Shown in pieces: positions 25,396 to 33,385 of a stretch of 38,904 nt of DNA (position 1 is its first letter; each line of letters starts with the position of its first letter). The position numbers and the translations under genes are program-made. The DNA comes from an uncultured Methanofollis sp. Its GTDB lineage: Archaea; Halobacteriota; Methanomicrobia; Methanomicrobiales; Methanofollaceae. Location of the stretch: positions 1-38,904 of the forward strand of contig NZ_CALFSA010000136.1 in NCBI RefSeq assembly GCF_937919355.1, written 5' to 3'. The notes under the pieces are model-generated. The model was not told the origin of the DNA and searched no databases. It saw only the letters and a program-made list of their open reading frames with translations.

Positions 25396-26229
25396 GTGCA
25401 GATCACAATCCTCGGCGCCGAGTCCCTCGGGGCACGGTCGATGGCGACGGTCGTCGAGGCGGCGGGGAGGACTGTGCTCATCGACCCGGGCGTCGCCCTC
25501 GCCCCGAAAAGGTCTGGTCTTCCACCCCATCCCCGCGAGGTGGAGGCGGCCGAGAGGGTGAGGGAGGCGATACTCTGGTGGTTGCCGCGGGCGACCGACG
25601 TCGTCATCACCCACTTCCACGGCGACCACATGCCCCTTGCGGACGCCGACCCATACCAAGTCTCCCTCTCGGCCTTCGCCCTGCCGGAGAAGTGCCGGGT
25701 CTGGGTGCCGGGGGAGGAGGGACACCCAGGGCGGTCGCGGGCGCGGCGCAGGGCTCTCGTGCAGGCCCTCCACCGTCCCATCCCGTCCGCCGGGGGGAAG
25801 GACGATGGCGTTGTCGCCTGTTCCAGTCCCTTTCCTCATGGCGGGGGAGGCGGAGGGGTGATGATCGTCGCGGTGAGGGAGGGGGACGCCTGTTTCGTCC
25901 ATGCCTCTGACACGCAACTCCTCTCCTCTGAGGCGGTCGCGACGGCCCTCCGGTGGCGGCCGTCAGTCGTCTATACCTCGGGGCCTCCCCTGTACCTCCC
26001 CGGGGTCACCTGGACAGAGGCCGACCTCGCCCATGCCCATGCCACCCGCATTGCGGCGGCGACCGACACACTCGTCATCGACCACCATCCTCTCAGGGGG
26101 GAGGGGGGCCTGCGGTGGGTCGAAGACGCGGGAGGGATATCGGCCGCTGAGTTCATGGGCGTCACCCCCGCCCTCCTTGAGGCGCGTCGCCGCGACCTCT
26201 GGGGGCGACCGCCCGCAGGTATTTATTGA
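25396..26229 (+). CDS. MBL-fold metallo-hydrolase
   Basis: 277 residues if started at GTG 25396 (VQITILGAESLGARSMAT), the natural beginning of the beta-lactamase fold. Further upstream the frame is open but reads like non-coding sequence (Gly/Pro-rich hairpin). The metal motif HFHGDH (His73, His75, Asp77, His78) is present. Later metal ligands are likely in VHASDTQLL and in IDHHPLRGE near the end. The ILGAESLGARS start and the DHHPLRG ending resemble archaeal predicted hydrolases of the UPF0282 type. The true substrate is unknown. No good Shine-Dalgarno precedes the GTG, so the start is uncertain. The Nudix gene starts 28 bp downstream. Confidence 0.8.
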   Translation: MQITILGAESLGARSMATVVEAAGRTVLIDPGVALAPKRSGLPPHPREVEAAERVREAILWWLPRATDVVITHFHGDHMPLADADPYQVSLSAFALPEKCRVWVPGEEGHPGRSRARRRALVQALHRPIPSAGGKDDGVVACSSPFPHGGGGGGVMIVAVREGDACFVHASDTQLLSSEAVATALRWRPSVVYTSGPPLYLPGVTWTEADLAHAHATRIAAATDTLVIDHHPLRGEGGLRWVEDAGGISAAEFMGVTPALLEARRRDLWGRPPAGIY

Positions 26230-26257
26230 TCCCGGTGGATACCACGCCGGGGAGGAC

Positions 26258-26659
26258 ATGATGACGGAAGACACGGTGCTGACCTTTGTGCGGGCGATCA
26301 TCACCGACGAAGAGGGAAGGGTCCTCCTTCTCCGGCGTGCAGAAAGGTTGAAAAAATATTCAGGTCTCTGGGAACTCCCCGGGGGCTGGGTGAGGTCGGG
26401 AGAGGCTCTTCCCTCGTGCCTTGAGCGCACGGTCTTCGAGGAGACCGGGCTGACTCTCGACCTCTGCGGGTGCAGCGGGTCCTGCGAGTCGGTCTGGGAG
26501 GGAAAGACAGAGGTCCACCAGATCTGGGTGGCTCACCCGCAGAGGAAGGATGTCCGCCTTGCACCCGGGCATACGGCATCGACCTGGGCCAGTCGCGACG
26601 AGATCGAGATGTTCAGGACGGTCCCCTGGCTGATGGACGCAGTCAGGCAGGTCTTCTGA
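26258..26659 (+). CDS. Nudix hydrolase
   Basis: 133 residues from the ATG at 26258. The next ATG, 26261, is better spaced from GGAGG at 26251-26255 and may be used instead. Nudix enzymes cleave nucleoside diphosphates linked to other groups. The Nudix box lies at about 44-66: GGWVRSGEALPSCLERTVFE followed by ETGL. It keeps the first Glu, the Arg and the EExG core. The residue after Arg, usually Glu (REUxEE), is Thr here, which may weaken metal binding. Family length is normal. The gene converges on the PfpI gene with only 3 bp between the stops. Confidence 0.88.
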   Translation: MMTEDTVLTFVRAIITDEEGRVLLLRRAERLKKYSGLWELPGGWVRSGEALPSCLERTVFEETGLTLDLCGCSGSCESVWEGKTEVHQIWVAHPQRKDVRLAPGHTASTWASRDEIEMFRTVPWLMDAVRQVF

Positions 26660-26662
26660 CCA

Positions 26663-27172
26663 TCACTTCAGTTTTTTCAACGACTCCCTGACGAATGCCG
26701 GGATGTCGGCCGGTTGCCTGCTGGTGACGAGGTTTCTGTCCACGACGACCTCGGCGTCGATATAGTCGGCCCCCGCATTCCGCAGATCCTGCACGATCGA
26801 CCTCCACCCGGTGACTCGCCTCCCTTTGAGCACCCGCGCCGAGATCAGGAGTTGCGGCCCGTGGCAGATGGCAAAGACAGGTTTTCCGCTCTCCATGAAA
26901 GCCCGCACGAACTCCACCGCATGGGCGTCGCCCCGCAGGATATCAGGGGAGAAGCCGCCGGGTATGAGGAGGGCGTCGAAGTCGTCGGGCGTCGCGTTTC
27001 TGACCGCCCTGTCGACCCTCACCTCTGTCCCCCCTCTCTTCCCCATGACTGTGGCCCCGGCTTTCAGGCCGAGCCGAACGACCTCGTGGCCTGCCTCTTC
27101 GAATGCCTGCACAGGTTTTGTGTACTCGGAGTCTTCGAACATATCCGCGATCAGGACGGCAATACGACCCAT
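26663..27172 (-). CDS. PfpI/DJ-1 family protein (glyoxalase/deglycase or protease-like)
   Basis: 169 residues from the ATG at 27172, with GGAGAT upstream. The frame is open far beyond, antisense to the H+-ATPase gene, but the family start MGRIAVLIADMFEDSEYTKP fits here. The nucleophile elbow AICHGPQLL holds Cys103-His104, with the conserved acidic residue in FEDSEY (about 13-16). The oxyanion-region PGGFSPDILR is also present. The family includes intracellular proteases, glyoxalase III and protein deglycases; sequence alone does not decide which. It is divergent from the H+-ATPase gene. Confidence 0.92.
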   Translation of the reverse strand: MGRIAVLIADMFEDSEYTKPVQAFEEAGHEVVRLGLKAGATVMGKRGGTEVRVDRAVRNATPDDFDALLIPGGFSPDILRGDAHAVEFVRAFMESGKPVFAICHGPQLLISARVLKGRRVTGWRSIVQDLRNAGADYIDAEVVVDRNLVTSRQPADIPAFVRESLKKLK

Positions 27173-27221
27173 GATGATCTCCTGCCCGGCGCAGTGCCGG
27201 GCAGGCGAAGATAGGAGAGGT

Positions 27222-27231
27222 GATATATAAC
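27222..27231 (+). promoter_or_regulatory. TATA box of the H+-ATPase gene
   Basis: GATATATAAC lies 20-29 nt upstream of the ATG at 27251. This predicts a very short leader, although a GGGAGGG Shine-Dalgarno is also present just before the start. Confidence 0.5.
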
Positions 27232-27250
27232 ACATTGTCGAGGGGAGGGC

Positions 27251-29698
27251 ATGGGCAGGGGGGAGGCCGGCGATATTTCCGGGGATGAGGCACAATCGGC
27301 ATCGGTGGAGGACCTCCAGAAACGTCTGTCGACCGGGCCAGAGGGTCTCACGACGGAGGAGGCAACGCGGCGCCTCGCCCTCGCCGGCTATAACGAGATC
27401 CCCGAGCGTGAGGTCGGGCCTCTCCGCCTTTTCCTCGCCTATTTCTGGGGTCCGATCCCCTGGATGATCGAGGCCGCCATCGTCCTCTCCGCGGTGCTGG
27501 GCCGTCTGGAAGACCTCTTCATCATCCTGGTCCTCCTCCTCGTCAATGCGGGGATCGGTTTCTGGCAGGAGGACAAGGCCGACAACGCCATCAAACTTCT
27601 CAAGCAGAAACTCGCCCTGCAGGTGCGGGTGCTCAGGGACGGCGACTGGAAAGTCGTGCCGGCCAGGGAACTTGTCCCCGGCGACATGATACGGCTCAGG
27701 CTCGGCGACATCGTCCCGGCAGATGCGAAGATCGCCGGCGAGGGATATCTTGTCATCGATGAATCGGCACTGACCGGCGAGTCGCTGCCGGTCACAAAAA
27801 AAGCAGGCGAGATCGCGTATGCAGGGACCGTGATCAGGCAGGGGGAGACCGAAGGTCTGGTCTTTGCCACCGGCACGAAGAGTTTCTTCGGTCGGACGAC
27901 AGGCTTCGTCGGAGAGGCCGTGACTCCAAGTCACTTCCAGAAGGCGGTGATCAAGATCGGGGACTACCTCATCGCCCTGGCCCTTGCCCTGGCCGCCGTG
28001 ATCATCCTTGTCGCCCTCTTTCGTCATGAGAGTCTTGCCGAGACTCTCCAGTTTGCCCTTGTGCTGACGGTGGCGGCGATCCCGGCGGCCCTTCCCGCTG
28101 TCCTGACGACCACCCTCGCCGTCGGGGCCATGGCACTCGCCCGGCGCGAGGCGATCGTGAGCAGGCTTGTCTCCATCGAGGAGATGGCCGGCGTGGACGT
28201 GCTCTGCGTCGACAAGACCGGCACCCTCACCAGGAACGAACTGACGGTCGCGGAGGTGGTGGGTTTCGACGGTTTTTCCAGGGATGAGGTGCTCCTCCTC
28301 GCCCGCCTGACTTCGCGGCAGGAGGACAACGACCCCATAGACAATGCGGTGATCGCGCGTTTTCAAGATACTCCCGGAAGCGAGACAGACACAGCGGCCA
28401 TCAGGGTGACGGAATACACTCCTTTCAATCCGGTTGACAAGCGCGCGATGGCAACACTGGAGAGAGAGAACGGGATCCGCTTTATGGCGGCAAAGGGTGC
28501 GCCCCAGGCAATTTTCGCCCTCACCGGCGGCGGTGGCGACGATGTGGAGGGCCGCGTCGCCGCCTTTGCCGGGCGGGGCTACCGGACCCTCGGCGTGGCG
28601 CGGGCCGATGCTACAGGGGTGTGGCGGTATGCCGGCCTGATCGCCCTGTACGATCCGCCGCGGGATGACTCCGCAGAGACTATCAGGAAGGCGAGGACAA
28701 TGGGCCTTCAGATCAAACTCCTCACCGGCGATCACATTGCCATCGCACGGGAGATCGCAGCGAAACTCAACCTCGGGACCGGGATCGCCGGGGCATCGTC
28801 CCTCACAGAGGTCCCGGAAAAGGAACACAGCCGGATCATCGAAGACTCGGACGGTTTCGCCGAGGTGTACCCCGAACACAAGTATGAGATCATCACCGCA
28901 CTCCAGGAGGCCGGGCACATTGTGGGGATGACAGGAGACGGGGTGAACGACGCTCCTGCCCTGAAAAAGGCCGACGCGGGGATCGCGGTCGCCGGCGCCA
29001 CCGACGCGGCGAAGTCCGCGGCAGACATCGTCCTGACGCTGCCGGGGATATCGGTCATCATCGATGCTGTCACCGAGAGCAGGAAGACGTTTCAGAGGAT
29101 GTCGAACTATGCGATCTACCGGATCGCCGAGACAATCAGGGTTGTCTTCTTCATCACGGCGTCGATCATCGCCTTCAACTTTTATCCGGTGACCGCTCTG
29201 ATGATCGTCCTTCTCGCCCTCCTGAACGACTTCGCTATCATGACGATCGCCTTCGACCGGGTCGTCGTGCCCGCCAGGCCGGTCAGGTGGGACATGAGGT
29301 TGCTCCTTGGCATCTCAACGATTCTCGGGATATATGGTGTCTTCGAGTCATTCGGCCTCCTCTATCTCGGAAAGGAGGTGCTGATGCTCGACCCCGATGT
29401 CCTCAGGTCGTTTATCTATCTGAAGCTCTCGGTCGCGGGTCACCTCGCCGTCTTCGCCGCACGGACGCAGGGGCCTTTCTGGTCGGTGCCGCCGGCGGCA
29501 CCGCTCTTCCTGGCTGTCGTCGCCACGCAAGGAGTCGCGACGCTCCTCACTGTCTATGGTATCCTCCTTCCGGCAATGGGGTGGGGCCTTGCCGCCATCG
29601 TCTGGGGCTACGCCCTTGCCGGTTTTCTTCTCCTTGACGTCATCAAGCTCGGCGCCTACAGACTGCTCGAACATACCGGGATCGTTTTCAGTCGATGA
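27251..29698 (+). CDS. P-type (P3A) plasma-membrane H+-ATPase
   Basis: 815 residues from the ATG at 27251. It is an ATP-driven cation (probably proton) exporter. N-terminal cytoplasmic segment (STGPEGLTTEEATRRL), then a membrane pair near 60-110. The actuator domain has TGES (175-178). The phosphorylation site is Asp321 in DKTGTLTRNEL. The nucleotide domain has KGAPQ, and the hinge is TGDGVNDAPALKKADAGIAV. Six C-terminal membrane helices follow. The absence of CPx and calcium-pump signatures and the overall match to fungal/plant Pma-type pumps favour H+. There is no plant-type autoinhibitory tail. It stands as a single gene. Confidence 0.94.
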   Translation: MGRGEAGDISGDEAQSASVEDLQKRLSTGPEGLTTEEATRRLALAGYNEIPEREVGPLRLFLAYFWGPIPWMIEAAIVLSAVLGRLEDLFIILVLLLVNAGIGFWQEDKADNAIKLLKQKLALQVRVLRDGDWKVVPARELVPGDMIRLRLGDIVPADAKIAGEGYLVIDESALTGESLPVTKKAGEIAYAGTVIRQGETEGLVFATGTKSFFGRTTGFVGEAVTPSHFQKAVIKIGDYLIALALALAAVIILVALFRHESLAETLQFALVLTVAAIPAALPAVLTTTLAVGAMALARREAIVSRLVSIEEMAGVDVLCVDKTGTLTRNELTVAEVVGFDGFSRDEVLLLARLTSRQEDNDPIDNAVIARFQDTPGSETDTAAIRVTEYTPFNPVDKRAMATLERENGIRFMAAKGAPQAIFALTGGGGDDVEGRVAAFAGRGYRTLGVARADATGVWRYAGLIALYDPPRDDSAETIRKARTMGLQIKLLTGDHIAIAREIAAKLNLGTGIAGASSLTEVPEKEHSRIIEDSDGFAEVYPEHKYEIITALQEAGHIVGMTGDGVNDAPALKKADAGIAVAGATDAAKSAADIVLTLPGISVIIDAVTESRKTFQRMSNYAIYRIAETIRVVFFITASIIAFNFYPVTALMIVLLALLNDFAIMTIAFDRVVVPARPVRWDMRLLLGISTILGIYGVFESFGLLYLGKEVLMLDPDVLRSFIYLKLSVAGHLAVFAARTQGPFWSVPPAAPLFLAVVATQGVATLLTVYGILLPAMGWGLAAIVWGYALAGFLLLDVIKLGAYRLLEHTGIVFSR

Positions 29699-29848
29699 GG
29701 TCAGCACATATAGCAACATAGGGTTTATGTGTGGGTCGGGGCCAATCCCCGGACACTGTAACGCAGTCAGGAGAAGGAGATCAAAAGAGAATAGAAAGAA
29801 ATAATCCGGTTATAGGGCGCCCCCGTCAGAGACGAGGACACACAGAAA

Positions 29849-30778
29849 TTAATCCCGCCCCTCGTCATGCGAGAGCGGGAAGTACTGCCGATACACCGCC
29901 TGCCTCTCGTCGAGGTCGGTGTGCAGGTAGATCTCGGTTGTCTTGATAGAGGCATGGCCGAGGTTCTCCTGGACGACACGGAGGTTCTTCGAGCGCCGGT
30001 AGAGTTCTGAGGCATAGGAGTGCCGGATCTTGTGCGGCGTGATGCCGGGAGGGGCATACTTTTCGAAGATATACTGGACTGTCCGGGACGTGATATGGTG
30101 GTCATTCTGACCCACAAAGAGGGGCCCCACAATCTTATTCCCGATATAGTCCTCCACCTCCGCGAGGGTGCCTTCGTCGACGAACACAGTCCTGATTTTC
30201 CCCCCTTTTCCAAGGATCCTGATCGTCCCTTCGTCGAAGTCGATATCACCGACATCGATTGCACAGAGTTCGGAGACCCTGACACCGGTGGCGTAGATCA
30301 GGCGGACAATCAGGTGGTCCCGCGGTTTTTCGATAGACTTCAGCAGGCGCATCACCTGGTTGTGCTTCAGGTATTTCATTTCCTGCTCCTTTATGCGGGG
30401 CCTTGCGGTGCCGGGCATTGGATTGACGGTCACGGCCCCTTGCGTGAAGAGGTATAGATAAAATGAGGAGAGAGCAGAGACGAACTGGCGGATAGATGTT
30501 GGTTTATAGGTCTGTACAGACGTCAGGAAAGAGAGGAAGTCGGTGACCAGAGCACGCGACACTTCCACCCCGGTGTCAAGATGCGGTACCTCAGAAGAGA
30601 GCCACGCAGTCCTGAGGGCATCTGCATCGTCCCCGCCGTCCTGCCGCCTGAGCCAGACATAGTGGGAGAATTTTTTCAGGACCCGGGCATATCCATCAAG
30701 CGTATTTTTCGAGTAATTCCGCATCCTGAGGTAGTCCATGAAGGCTTCAATCCACTCCGAAAAATCTCCGTCTACCAT
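29849..30778 (-). CDS. xerA: XerA-type tyrosine recombinase
   Basis: 309 residues from the ATG at 30778. An N-terminal SAM-like core-binding domain (FMDYLRMRNYSKNTLDGYARVL) is followed by the catalytic domain with the full set: Arg167 (TGVRVSEL), Lys191/194 in LGKGGKIR, His249 and Arg252 (HKIRHSYASELYRR), His275 (LGHASIKTTEIY) and the nucleophile Tyr284. Size and spacing are those of archaeal XerA, the single chromosome-dimer recombinase. A dif-like 28-bp site lies 34 bp upstream of its start. No phage or plasmid genes flank it, which favours a housekeeping resolvase over an integrase. The gene is convergent with the H+-ATPase gene. Confidence 0.92.
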   Translation of the reverse strand: MVDGDFSEWIEAFMDYLRMRNYSKNTLDGYARVLKKFSHYVWLRRQDGGDDADALRTAWLSSEVPHLDTGVEVSRALVTDFLSFLTSVQTYKPTSIRQFVSALSSFYLYLFTQGAVTVNPMPGTARPRIKEQEMKYLKHNQVMRLLKSIEKPRDHLIVRLIYATGVRVSELCAIDVGDIDFDEGTIRILGKGGKIRTVFVDEGTLAEVEDYIGNKIVGPLFVGQNDHHITSRTVQYIFEKYAPPGITPHKIRHSYASELYRRSKNLRVVQENLGHASIKTTEIYLHTDLDERQAVYRQYFPLSHDEGRD

Positions 30779-30798
30779 TGATTATTCTTTCAGATCTC

Positions 30799-30810
30799 GG
30801 ATATAATAAC
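30799..30810 (-). promoter_or_regulatory. TATA box of xerA
   Basis: GTTATTATATCC on the minus strand lies 21-32 nt upstream of the xerA ATG, between the gene and the dif-like site. It implies a leaderless or nearly leaderless transcript. Confidence 0.5.
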
Positions 30811-30811
30811 T

Positions 30812-30839
30812 TTTTCGCATAATCACCATTATGCGAAAT
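30812..30839. other. dif-like site (11-6-11 inverted repeat)
   Basis: Left arm TTTTCGCATAA (30812-30822), spacer TCACCA (30823-30828), right arm TTATGCGAAAT (30829-30839). This is the Xer site architecture, and the inner CGCATAA and TTATG match the E. coli dif arms. The arms are near-perfect inverted copies, as expected for a single recombinase binding both sides. It lies directly upstream of xerA. An alternative is an operator for xerA. Confidence 0.75.
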
Positions 30840-32089
30840 AAGAATCCGGGGATAGGAGCCCTATCACAGACCCTCTGACCTGTCGCCCACCTGAACATCC
30901 ATTACCCCAGGACCGACAAGAGGGGAGAGGCACATAAGGCATGGGCGGCGTTAAAAGGCGCGTTAGACACCAGAAAAAGAAGAGATCATAAAAATCACCA
31001 CAGGGATGATTTTGAAAGAGATCAGGATGAATGATACCGCCCACCGATAGAGAAGGCAGCAAATTGCCGTGAAAACACGAGGAAATTGCTTAGATACCCA
31101 GAGAGAATAACCCGGGAAAGACAGTACCTCATCCAGGGCATCTTAGGAGAACAAAAGAGGGGGAAAGGGAAACATCAAAGAACCAGTGCTTGACAACCAT
31201 GTTGAGAATAAAAAGAGAATAGGCATACAGAAAAGAGGACATTCACGGGGAATAGGGGGCGGTCCCCCATATTCCCGTCAGGCGGGACGATAGAGTGCGA
31301 TTGAGTTGTACTCCACCACATTTACAAGGTTCAGGATAACAGGAGGCCCAGAGGCGGACCGGGACTCCTTGTATGAACATCTGAGGGGCACCAGATAAAG
31401 GGATGCCGTGCGGGGAGAAAGTGAAGGCCGCGCAACGGGCAGACAGGAATCCATAGTTGAACAGGCTCAGGACCAGAGAACAGGTTGTGGAAAAATAATT
31501 TCTGGCAGATCACAAGCACCAGTGAGCGCGAGAATTTTATCAACATTTAAGGAAACCCTGCAGTCACGTCAGGATGGGTGAAGGCCCACGCACCTTCATG
31601 GGAACTACGGGGGCAAAAACCCGACCCGGCACAATATCATGGGAATAGATCCGGGTTCAAAATAAATTTCCATACGTGTTCAAAGTGCCACGGGCACATT
31701 CAGGAGAAGGCCGACTTGCATCTTCCTAAGGTTTGAGTGACTATCGGCCTTCGCTCCAGGGACCAGCATTCAAAATATGGTCTGGCAGGTCCACCACAAG
31801 GACATTTCTCTCAGGAACCCACACCAGGATCAATCGCCCCAGATCCATGAGAAACACATGGGCCCATCAGAAGTGGGACGACCGATCCGGACCGGCAGGG
31901 AAGTCTAAGAAGACCACAACTCACACAGGGCGTACGCGAGGCCGGCCTGCCCCCGAAAACCATGCCATACATACCACACGTACGGTACATAAACCGTATG
32001 ATGCTATATGCAAGAATCGACCTCGAAGGCCCGGTAGCAAGAGACAGACCGGTAATCTTGATACCCGGGAAAACCAATCCCGTAATTAA
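30840..32089. other. 1.25-kb gene-free stretch beside the dif-like site
   Basis: No reading frame here resembles a protein. The plus strand is rich in A and G runs (for example around 31141-31240). Visible small structures are the hairpin GGGGG-cggt-CCCCC at 31255-31268 with flanking GGGAAT/ATTCCC arms, TGAAGG/CCTTCA near 31579-31598, and TACGGT-acataa-ACCGTA at 31981-31998. A TATA-like GCTATATGC at about 32003-32011 could serve the next gene. Confidence 0.5.
31248..31276. repeat. Hairpin with GGGGGCGG-GTCCCCC-type core
   Basis: GGGGG (31255-31259) pairs with CCCCC (31264-31268) around cggt. Outer arms GGGAAT (31248-31253) and ATTCCC (31271-31276) extend the stem. The core resembles the hairpin at 25253-25273. 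Confidence 0.5.
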
Positions 32090-32620
32090 ATGAGCGATCC
32101 TGCAGACCGCACCGATGAGATCAACAAATACCGGAAGTTCAAGAAGGTTGAGGGCTCGACCTACCGGCGGGTCAACCAGTTCCTGCGCAAACACACCTAC
32201 ATCACTGCGCGGGAGTGGGCAATCGCCCGCCTCTGCGCGGACTTCCAGACCACAAGCGGTGCAGAGATGACCTTCATCGGTGCGCACCTGCCTGAACTCG
32301 TCCCCTTCATGACCGAGCCCTACACCCCACAGGCAGTGAACCAGGCCCGCAATGCCTTCAAGAAGAAGGTGAGGATGGCCGGGGCCACCTTCTTCTACGG
32401 AGCGATGTGCGGGTTCTTCACACCCGAAGAACTCGACGACGTCCTCTTCGAGGCGAGCGAGGTGGCCCGCTTCCTCATGGAGATCGAAGGCACGGCCCTG
32501 GAGATCGACGACGAGATCGAGATCGAGGACCGGGTCGCTGAGGTCATGAAAAACATATCCCGCGCCTCGTCTGACCTTCTCAAGGAGCGGATAAGACAGG
32601 CGGAAAATGAGGAGGAGTAA
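32090..32620 (+). CDS. Archaeal conserved protein, DUF5806-like
   Basis: 176 residues from the ATG at 32090. There is no Shine-Dalgarno sequence. It is all-helical in appearance, with a basic N-terminal part (KYRKFKKVEGSTYRRVNQFLRKHTYITAREWAIARLCADF) and a strongly acidic C-terminal coil (EIDDEIEIEDRVAEVMKNIS). No enzyme motif or membrane segment is seen. I recognise it as a family conserved in methanogens and haloarchaea without known function (DUF5806 is my best match from memory). The stop is 2 bp before the MobB-MoaE gene, so the two are probably co-transcribed, which hints at molybdopterin metabolism or simple clustering. Confidence 0.7.
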   Translation: MSDPADRTDEINKYRKFKKVEGSTYRRVNQFLRKHTYITAREWAIARLCADFQTTSGAEMTFIGAHLPELVPFMTEPYTPQAVNQARNAFKKKVRMAGATFFYGAMCGFFTPEELDDVLFEASEVARFLMEIEGTALEIDDEIEIEDRVAEVMKNISRASSDLLKERIRQAENEEE

Positions 32621-32622
32621 AA

Positions 32623-33375
32623 ATGAAGATCATCCAGTTTGTCGGGAGGTCGAACTCCGGCAAGACGACATTTATTGAGGGATTGATCAGGGCCCTCAAA
32701 GAGAGAGGGAGTGTCGCCGCCGTCAAGCACCTCGGTCACGATCGATACGCCCTCGAAGAGGGGAAAGACACGACGAAATATGCGGCGGCGGGCGCCGACC
32801 GCGCCGTCGGCATCGACGATGTCAAGGCCGTGACCACAAGCCAGAGCCCGGCCCTCACCACCGTGCTCACCGAACTCTGCGACGCGGGCATTGAATACTG
32901 CATCGTCGAGGGCTTCAAGACCATCCCCTTCCCAAGAATAGTGATAGGGGATCTGGAATCGGAGAACGTCGTCCTGAGGAACCCGACCACCAGGGAAGTC
33001 ATCGATCACCTCGGTGATTTCGAAGATTTTCAGACCATGCAGGGCATCGTCAGGGAACTGCGCCGGGCGTACCCCATGGAGAGGGCAGGGGCCATCCTTA
33101 CCTTCAACGGCATTGTCAGGGAACTGACCGGCGACGAACGTACAGAGTACCTTGATTTCCCGGCCGACATCGACACCCTCATCAAAGACCTCCAGGAGGA
33201 GGCCGAAGAGACGTCGGGAGTCATCGGCGCCAGGTTCTACCACAGGAAAGGGAGGCTGTACGTAGGGGAGGACATCACCTACTTCGCCATCCTTGCCGAG
33301 CATAGACAAGAGGCCTTCACCGCGATGGCGCAGGCGATCGACCGCCTCAAACGCGACGTACATGATAGAAAATGA
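32623..33375 (+). CDS. MobB-MoaE fusion (molybdopterin cofactor biosynthesis)
   Basis: 250 residues. Residues 1-~150 are MobB-like: Walker A GRSNSGKTT (8-16), VAAVKHLGHD, and DAGIEYCIVEGFKTIPFPRIVI. MobB binds GTP and assists molybdopterin guanine dinucleotide formation. Residues ~151-250 are MoaE-like, the catalytic subunit of molybdopterin synthase: AGAILTFNGIVRE, GARFYHRKGRLYVGEDITYFAILAEHRQEAF and AIDRLKRDV. The chain ends HDRK right there, so the usual C-terminal PIWKKE segment with one of the catalytic lysines is missing. Such fusions occur in other archaea. With fdhD elsewhere in the window it fits formate dehydrogenase cofactor supply. Confidence 0.9.
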   Translation: MKIIQFVGRSNSGKTTFIEGLIRALKERGSVAAVKHLGHDRYALEEGKDTTKYAAAGADRAVGIDDVKAVTTSQSPALTTVLTELCDAGIEYCIVEGFKTIPFPRIVIGDLESENVVLRNPTTREVIDHLGDFEDFQTMQGIVRELRRAYPMERAGAILTFNGIVRELTGDERTEYLDFPADIDTLIKDLQEEAEETSGVIGARFYHRKGRLYVGEDITYFAILAEHRQEAFTAMAQAIDRLKRDVHDRK

Positions 33376-33385
33376 AGGGATGCAC

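Noticed and set aside
27173..28918. Extension of the PfpI frame far upstream, antisense to the H+-ATPase
   Set aside because: The family start with a Shine-Dalgarno is at 27172, and the extension lacks protein-like composition.
31648..31670. tRNA T-arm-like CCGGGTTCAAAAT
   Set aside because: No complementary arm or acceptor stem nearby; probably chance, not a tRNA remnant.
31733..32089. 118-codon plus-strand frame in the gene-free region
   Set aside because: Composition is dominated by Arg/Thr/Pro/Ser with no fold-like pattern; typical of non-coding GC-rich DNA.
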